A stretch of 64,000 bases of DNA. Origin: Vagococcus salmoninarum (GTDB taxonomy: Bacteria > Bacillota > Bacilli > Lactobacillales > Vagococcaceae). A model generated the notes under the pieces. It had not been told where the DNA came from, made no database searches, and saw only the letters and a list, made by a program, of their open reading frames with translations. The position numbers were made by a program, and so were the translations under genes. The stretch spans positions 124,001 through 188,000 of the forward strand of contig NZ_NGJU01000002.1 of assembly GCF_003987495.1 (NCBI RefSeq), written 5' to 3'. Below are positions 59,430-64,000 of this stretch, piece after piece (the stretch's first letter is position 1; every line of letters starts with the position of its first letter).

Positions 59430-59480
59430 ATGCTTTTTACTAGTACTGGTGGTCTAGTTGGTTATCGTCGTAGTGATTGA
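59430..59480 (+). CDS. Possible 16-residue peptide between T-box and nhaC-like gene
   Basis: MLFTSTGGLVGYRRSD, preceded by TGGAGGAATGACA, a strong ribosome binding site at good spacing. It lies downstream of the T-box terminator and 35 nt before the transporter start. It contains one tyrosine codon. It could be a coupling or leader peptide, or simply chance. Confidence 0.45.
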   Translation: MLFTSTGGLVGYRRSD

Positions 59481-59515
59481 ACGCATAGCTAAGAAAAAAA
59501 TTTGGAGGGTTTACT

Positions 59516-60898
59516 ATGTCAAAAAAAGTTAGCTTCTTAGAAGCCGCAATCATATTCGCAATTATGTTAAGTTTAATCGGAGTCAGTGTCATTAAGTTTG
59601 GTTTATCGCCAATGACACCAATCATCGTCTCACTTGCCTTAATCATGTTATGGAGTCAATTTAAAGGATTTTCTTGGAAAGATGTCAATCAAGGAATTAG
59701 TGAGGGCATTAGTACCGGGATCATCCCGATGGTCATCTTCTTACTAATTGGCGCTTTAATCGCTAGTTGGATAGCTGCCGGGATTATTCCTGCTATGATG
59801 GTCGTCGGTTTTAAATTAGTCAGTACAAAGATTTTCGTGCCGTCGACCTTTTTAGTCTGTGCGATTATTGGAACGTCCATTGGTAGTGCGTTTACAACTG
59901 CTTCGACTGTCGGTCTCGCCTTAATGGGCATGGGAACCGCTCTCGGCTTTAACCCAGCCCTCATCGCTGGGGCTGTCATCTCTGGTTCAGTTTTCGGTGA
60001 TAAGATGTCCCCTCTTTCAGATACGACTAACTTAGCAGCTGCCGTGGCTGGCACGGATCTTTTTAAACACATTAAAAATATGATGTGGACAACTATCCCT
60101 GCTCTCGTGATTTCCTTTCTGCTTTACTTATTTTTAGGGAGCCAAGCCAATGTCACGACTTCTGCTAACCAAATCAATGATTTAACGGCAACTTTACAAG
60201 ACAATTTCACAATCGGCTGGTGGTCAAGTTTGCCTATTATCGTGATGGTTGTTTGCTCTCTTTACAAAATTCCAGCAGTCGCCACTTTACTTTTAAATAT
60301 CAGTTTATCGATTGGCTTGTTTATTTTACAAACACCGGGAGTCAAACTTACAGAAGTTGCTAACATCATCGAAAATGGTTTTGTCTCAACAACTGGGGTA
60401 GCTAGTATTGATAGCTTATTAAGTCGCGGTGGTTTAATGAGTATGATGGGCTCAATTGCTTTAATCATCTTAACTTTAGCTTTAGGTGGTCTTTTAATGG
60501 AATTCGGAATTATCGAAACTCTAATGGCACCTTTAGCCTTAAAATTAACCTCAGCTGGTAAGTTAGTCTCTGCTACTGTTCTTGGCGGTGTCTTAGCGAA
60601 TATTATGATTGGTGAACAATACTTATCAATCATTTTACCTGGTAAAGCTTTAAAACCTTCTTTTGATAAGACAGACCTTGATCCTTCCGTTCTCTCAAGA
60701 GCTTTAGAAGATTCTGGAACCGTCTTAAACACCTTAATCCCTTGGGGTGTCAGTGGGGTTTTCATGGCTAATACTCTAGGCGTGCCTACTTTGGCTTACT
60801 TACCATTTTGTTTCTTCAGTTTACTTTGCCCTTTCTTATCAATTATTTCTGGTTTCACAGGCATTGGAATTTCTTACAAAACACGTCCAGCCAATTAA
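59516..60898 (+). CDS. NhaC-family Na+/H+ antiporter, probable tyrosine transporter
   Basis: 460 aa with about eleven transmembrane helices. Family marks: IGTSIGSAFTTASTVGLALM, SGSVFGDKMSPLSDTTNLAA and NIMIGEQYLSIILPGK. NhaC proteins exchange sodium and protons, and some are amino-acid or malate/lactate antiporters. The Tyr-type T-box before it argues for tyrosine uptake, as proposed for other NhaC genes behind tyrosine T-boxes. TTGGAGGG precedes the ATG. Substrate assignment is inference. Confidence 0.87.
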   Translation: MSKKVSFLEAAIIFAIMLSLIGVSVIKFGLSPMTPIIVSLALIMLWSQFKGFSWKDVNQGISEGISTGIIPMVIFLLIGALIASWIAAGIIPAMMVVGFKLVSTKIFVPSTFLVCAIIGTSIGSAFTTASTVGLALMGMGTALGFNPALIAGAVISGSVFGDKMSPLSDTTNLAAAVAGTDLFKHIKNMMWTTIPALVISFLLYLFLGSQANVTTSANQINDLTATLQDNFTIGWWSSLPIIVMVVCSLYKIPAVATLLLNISLSIGLFILQTPGVKLTEVANIIENGFVSTTGVASIDSLLSRGGLMSMMGSIALIILTLALGGLLMEFGIIETLMAPLALKLTSAGKLVSATVLGGVLANIMIGEQYLSIILPGKALKPSFDKTDLDPSVLSRALEDSGTVLNTLIPWGVSGVFMANTLGVPTLAYLPFCFFSLLCPFLSIISGFTGIGISYKTRPAN

Positions 60899-60900
60899 GA

Positions 60901-60947
60901 AAAAGCCATTAGCATGGAGTTTAATCACTCTTAGCTAATGGCTTTTA
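60901..60947. terminator. Bidirectional terminator between nhaC-like gene and fhs
   Basis: Stem AAAAGCCATTAGC / GCTAATGGCTTTT, directly after the transporter stop and 22 nt from the fhs stop on the other strand. Confidence 0.85.
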
Positions 60948-60968
60948 TCATTTGTTTTTTAAGACTGT

Positions 60969-62645
60969 TTAAAAGAGTCCGGTAATAACCCCTTCACTTG
61001 TCACATCGATTGTGTTTGCAGCAGGTACCTTAGGTAAACCTGGCATCGTCATTACTGCACCCGTGTAAACAACGACGAAGCCGGCACCAGCAGCGATTTT
61101 AACGTTACTAACTTCAATCTCAAAATCAGTTGGACGACCTAACAAGGTCGGATCGTCAGAAAATGAATACTGTGTTTTAGCTATACAGACTGGTAAATGA
61201 CTAAAGCCCATGTCTGAAATTTTCGCCAGTTCTCGGCTAGCGACTTTCGAAAATTTAACTCCTTGACCACCGTAAACGTTAGTCACTACGGCTTGAATTT
61301 TTTCTGTTAGTGGGGCTTGATCTTCATAAGCATAACGGAAAGTATTCTCCCCGCCTTCAACTAAACGGACAACTTCATGAGCTAAGTCTGTCCCACCAGC
61401 TCCGCCTTGACCCCACACATCTGAAATTACTACATTCACTCCTAAGTCACGGCATTTTTCTGTGACTAAAGCTAATTCTGCTGGATCATCTGTTGGGAAC
61501 TTATTGATGGCAACGACAGAAGGTAAGCCAAAAACGTCATTAATGTTTTCAATATGTTTTAATAAATTCGGTAACCCTTTTTCTAAGGCTTCTAAATTAA
61601 CTGTTTTCAAGTCGTTTTTACTTAGGCCGCCGTGCATTTTTAAGGCTCGGACTGTGGCTACAATCACCACTGCTGCAGGGGTAATTCCCGCTTTACGACA
61701 TTTAATATCTAAGAATTTCTCTGCTCCTAAGTCTGCACCAAAACCAGCTTCTGTGACTACATAATCAGCCAATTTCATGGCCGTTTTTGTTGCTACGACA
61801 GAATTACAGCCGTGGGCGATATTGGCAAACGGGCCGCCGTGAATAATCGCTGGATTATGTTCCAACGTTTGGACTAAGTTTGGTTTAATCGCATCTTTTA
61901 ACAAGGCAGTCATTGCCCCTTCAGCTTTCAACTCGCCAGCAGTAACTGGTTGATTGTCATACGTATAACCAATAATTATTTTAGCAATGTTAGTTTTTAG
62001 ATCACTTAAATCATTGGATAAACAAAGAATTGCCATGATTTCTGAAGCGACGGTAATTTCAAAGCCATCTTCGCGGGGCACGCCATTCACTCGCGCACCT
62101 AAACCGTTGACAATGCTTCGTAGTTGACGGTCGTTCATATCAACACACCGTTTCCAAGTAATCCGGTTAACGTCAATCTGTAAGTCATTCCCTTGGTAGA
62201 TATGGTTATCAATTAAAGCTGCTAACAAGTTATTGGCAGCGCCAATTGCATGGAAATCACCTGTAAAATGTAAATTAATATCTTCCATCGGTACAACTTG
62301 GGCTTTTCCGCCACCGGCTGCTCCACCTTTGACCCCAAAAACCGGGCCTAATGATGGTTCCCTTAAAGCAATAATTGTCTCTTTACCAATCTTATTTAAA
62401 CTATCCCCTAAACCAACGACAGTCGTAGTTTTACCTTCCCCAGCTGGCGTTGGCGTAATAGCAGTAACTAAGATGACTTTGCCTCGCTCAGGTAAGTCTG
62501 TTAATTTACTAGGATCAATCTTCGCCTTGTAATTCCCATATAACTCTAAGGTCTCTCGATCTAAGCCTAATTTACTCCCAATTTCCTCGATTTTGCGAAG
62601 CTCTGTTTGTTGAGCTATTTCAATGTCACTTAAATAGTTTTCCAA
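60969..62645 (-). CDS. fhs: Formate-tetrahydrofolate ligase
   Basis: 558 aa. Makes 10-formyl-tetrahydrofolate from formate, ATP and tetrahydrofolate. ATP loop [17 protein letters not shown] near residue 63, then [40 protein letters not shown] and [15 protein letters not shown]-like segments (here [15 protein letters not shown]). Length is normal. AAGGGGG-type site precedes the ATG. It is next to the glycine decarboxylase gene, forming a one-carbon group; 132 bases without clear features separate them. Confidence 0.96.
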   Translation of the reverse strand: MENYLSDIEIAQQTELRKIEEIGSKLGLDRETLELYGNYKAKIDPSKLTDLPERGKVILVTAITPTPAGEGKTTTVVGLGDSLNKIGKETIIALREPSLGPVFGVKGGAAGGGKAQVVPMEDINLHFTGDFHAIGAANNLLAALIDNHIYQGNDLQIDVNRITWKRCVDMNDRQLRSIVNGLGARVNGVPREDGFEITVASEIMAILCLSNDLSDLKTNIAKIIIGYTYDNQPVTAGELKAEGAMTALLKDAIKPNLVQTLEHNPAIIHGGPFANIAHGCNSVVATKTAMKLADYVVTEAGFGADLGAEKFLDIKCRKAGITPAAVVIVATVRALKMHGGLSKNDLKTVNLEALEKGLPNLLKHIENINDVFGLPSVVAINKFPTDDPAELALVTEKCRDLGVNVVISDVWGQGGAGGTDLAHEVVRLVEGGENTFRYAYEDQAPLTEKIQAVVTNVYGGQGVKFSKVASRELAKISDMGFSHLPVCIAKTQYSFSDDPTLLGRPTDFEIEVSNVKIAAGAGFVVVYTGAVMTMPGLPKVPAANTIDVTSEGVITGLF

Positions 62646-62777
62646 TATTTTTCCCCCTTAAAATTTAAAAAACTAATAGTAAATCGGTCTTTAGACATCT
62701 TTAGGCTAAACCTAACTGTTTCTAGTGCCATTTACTACTAGTTCAAGTTTAACATTATTTCGCTAATTATTTAACGC

Positions 62778-64000
62778 TTATTTAAAATCATATTTTAAAA
62801 TTGGTTGACGGGCTGCACGGACTTCATCGACTCGTTTAATCGCTGTCAAATAAGGTGCGCCTTTGACTTTTTCAGGATTAGCGTAGGCTTCTTGATAAAT
62901 TTGACGATAAACCGTAATCGCTTCATCAATGGTTTCTTTTGACTCCGTTTCTGTCGGCTCAACCATTAAAGCTTCTGGCACAACATTCGGGAAATACATT
63001 GTTGGCGGATGCATTTGATGATCTAATATGGCTTTTGAAATATCTAAGGCTGTTACTCCTGTGTCTTTTTTCATTTGCTCTAAAGTAATGACAAATTCAT
63101 GCATACAAGGGCCTTCGTATTTGATTTCATATAAGTCGGCTAATTGATTCATCATATAATTAGCATTTAAGACGGCATTTTTAGCTGCTTCAGGAATGCC
63201 TTCTTGACCTAGGGTTAAAATATAAGTCAAGGCTCTGACAACAACTAAGAAATGACCATAAAAACCTTTAACACTACCAATCGTCTGAGTCGGTTGGCTA
63301 AAGACTAGACTATTAGCTTGCCGTTCTGGATAATTATTCGGCATAAATTCTTTTAAGATCGCTTTACAACCGATTGGTCCAGATCCTGGTCCACCACCAC
63401 CGTGAGGAGTCGAGAAAGTCTTATGAATGTTTAAGTGAACAATATCAAAGCCCATATCGCCTGGGCGAACTACTCCCATAATCGGATTCAGATTTGCCCC
63501 ATCATAGTAGTTTAAACCGCCAGCATCATGAATGATTTTAGTGATTTCAATAATATTTTCTTCAAAAATACCAACCGTACTTGGATTTGTTAACATTAAG
63601 CCAGCAGTGTCCTCGCCAACGACTGCTCTTAAAGCTTCAACATCAACGCAACCATTAGCTTTTGAAGGAACGTTGATCGTTTCATAACCAACCATTGACG
63701 CACTAGCAGGATTAGTGCCGTGAGCTGCGTCGGGGACGATAATTTTATTACGTTTAAAATCATTTTGCCCTTCGTGGTAGGCTTTAAACATCAATAAGGC
63801 TGTTAACTCTCCATGTGCTCCAGCAGCTGGTTGGAAAGTTAAGTAATCCATCCCAGTAATTTCCACAAGTAAGTCTTCGGCGGTTTTTAAGACTTCTAAG
63901 GCCCCTTGGACAGTGGCTACCGGTTGTAAAGGATGAACCCCGGCAAAACCTGGTAAATTTGCCATCTCGTCATTAATTTTTGGGTTGTATTTCATCGTAC
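62778..64000 (-). CDS. gcvPB: Glycine dehydrogenase (decarboxylating) subunit 2, 5' end missing
   Basis: P-protein beta subunit of the glycine cleavage system, which decarboxylates glycine and hands the aminomethyl group to lipoyl GcvH. The reading frame enters from the window edge in the conserved CTMKYNPKIN region, about 70-80 residues into the protein, so the ATG at 63995 is internal and not the start. PLP lysine is in LNIHKTFSTPHGGGGPGSGP. Other marks are GAHGELTALLMFKAYHE and AHGTNPASASM. The rest of the gcv genes presumably lies beyond the window. Confidence 0.94.
   Translation of the reverse strand, partial: TMKYNPKINDEMANLPGFAGVHPLQPVATVQGALEVLKTAEDLLVEITGMDYLTFQPAAGAHGELTALLMFKAYHEGQNDFKRNKIIVPDAAHGTNPASASMVGYETINVPSKANGCVDVEALRAVVGEDTAGLMLTNPSTVGIFEENIIEITKIIHDAGGLNYYDGANLNPIMGVVRPGDMGFDIVHLNIHKTFSTPHGGGGPGSGPIGCKAILKEFMPNNYPERQANSLVFSQPTQTIGSVKGFYGHFLVVVRALTYILTLGQEGIPEAAKNAVLNANYMMNQLADLYEIKYEGPCMHEFVITLEQMKKDTGVTALDISKAILDHQMHPPTMYFPNVVPEALMVEPTETESKETIDEAITVYRQIYQEAYANPEKVKGAPYLTAIKRVDEVRAARQPILKYDFK

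Noticed and set aside
1-64000. Prophage, transposon or tRNA/rRNA genes
   Set aside because: No integrase, transposase, phage structural gene, att-like repeats or cloverleaf/rRNA sequence was recognised on either strand.

Overview
The window reads as chromosomal DNA of a low-GC Gram-positive coccus of the order Lactobacillales, most like Enterococcaceae (an Enterococcus or Vagococcus relative). The clues are the complete mevalonate pathway in the order mvk-mvaD-mvaK2-fni, LPxTG-anchored surface proteins, AAGGAGG-type ribosome binding sites almost everywhere, a bifunctional adhE, a maltose phosphorylase route, and a T-box riboswitch. The species call is inference. No rRNA, tRNA, CRISPR array, insertion sequence or prophage was seen.

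Layout. 0-7.3 kb: the tail of a cyclophilin, ilvE, then a probable operon of a TctA-like permease with a tiny membrane partner followed by the four mevalonate/isoprenoid genes. 7.4-16 kb is envelope- and antibiotic-stress related: a membrane glycerophosphodiesterase, an ABC-F ribosome-protection-type protein behind a leader-peptide attenuator, a two-component system strikingly like VanRS but without vanHAX, a DUF6320/acyltransferase pair and a D,D-carboxypeptidase. 16.1-22.3 kb: a decayed toxin-like gene end with an intact possible immunity gene, a MalY/PatB lyase, an acetyltransferase, a regulator-PLDN-ABC transporter operon resembling Bacillus yxlEFG, and a MarR regulator. 22.6-28.9 kb: one 2097-residue sortase-anchored nucleotidase with three catalytic modules, two of them a recent 1632-bp tandem duplication.

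29-39.2 kb is a patchwork of small defence and stress loci: acetyltransferase, glutathione peroxidase, a type I toxin-antitoxin locus too small for ordinary gene calling (31.28-31.58 kb), a TetR/DUF2871 pair with twin operators, an NmrA-like oxidoreductase, a YxeA protein, a BceAB-type ABC transporter, a NagB-like isomerase, and a TetR-controlled paired SMR efflux pump.

39.3-55.3 kb is a maltodextrin locus, all on the minus strand: two GH13 enzymes, binding protein MalE, permeases MalF and MalG, a DUF1189 protein, maltose phosphorylase and beta-phosphoglucomutase. Maltodextrin is imported, trimmed, phosphorolysed to glucose plus beta-glucose-1-phosphate, and the latter is turned into glucose-6-phosphate. 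Matching 14-bp palindromes before the first GH13 gene and before malE look like the operators of one LacI-type repressor. A LacI gene lies upstream, next to a cell-wall-anchored PL8 polysaccharide lyase. 55.4-64 kb: adhE, a divergent AraC-type response regulator with a degenerate receiver, a probable tyrosine-specific T-box controlling an NhaC-family transporter, formate-tetrahydrofolate ligase, and the start-less glycine decarboxylase subunit 2 that runs off the end.

Many start codons were moved inside the longest open frame because a strong ribosome binding site sits just before an internal ATG. These choices are stated per gene.
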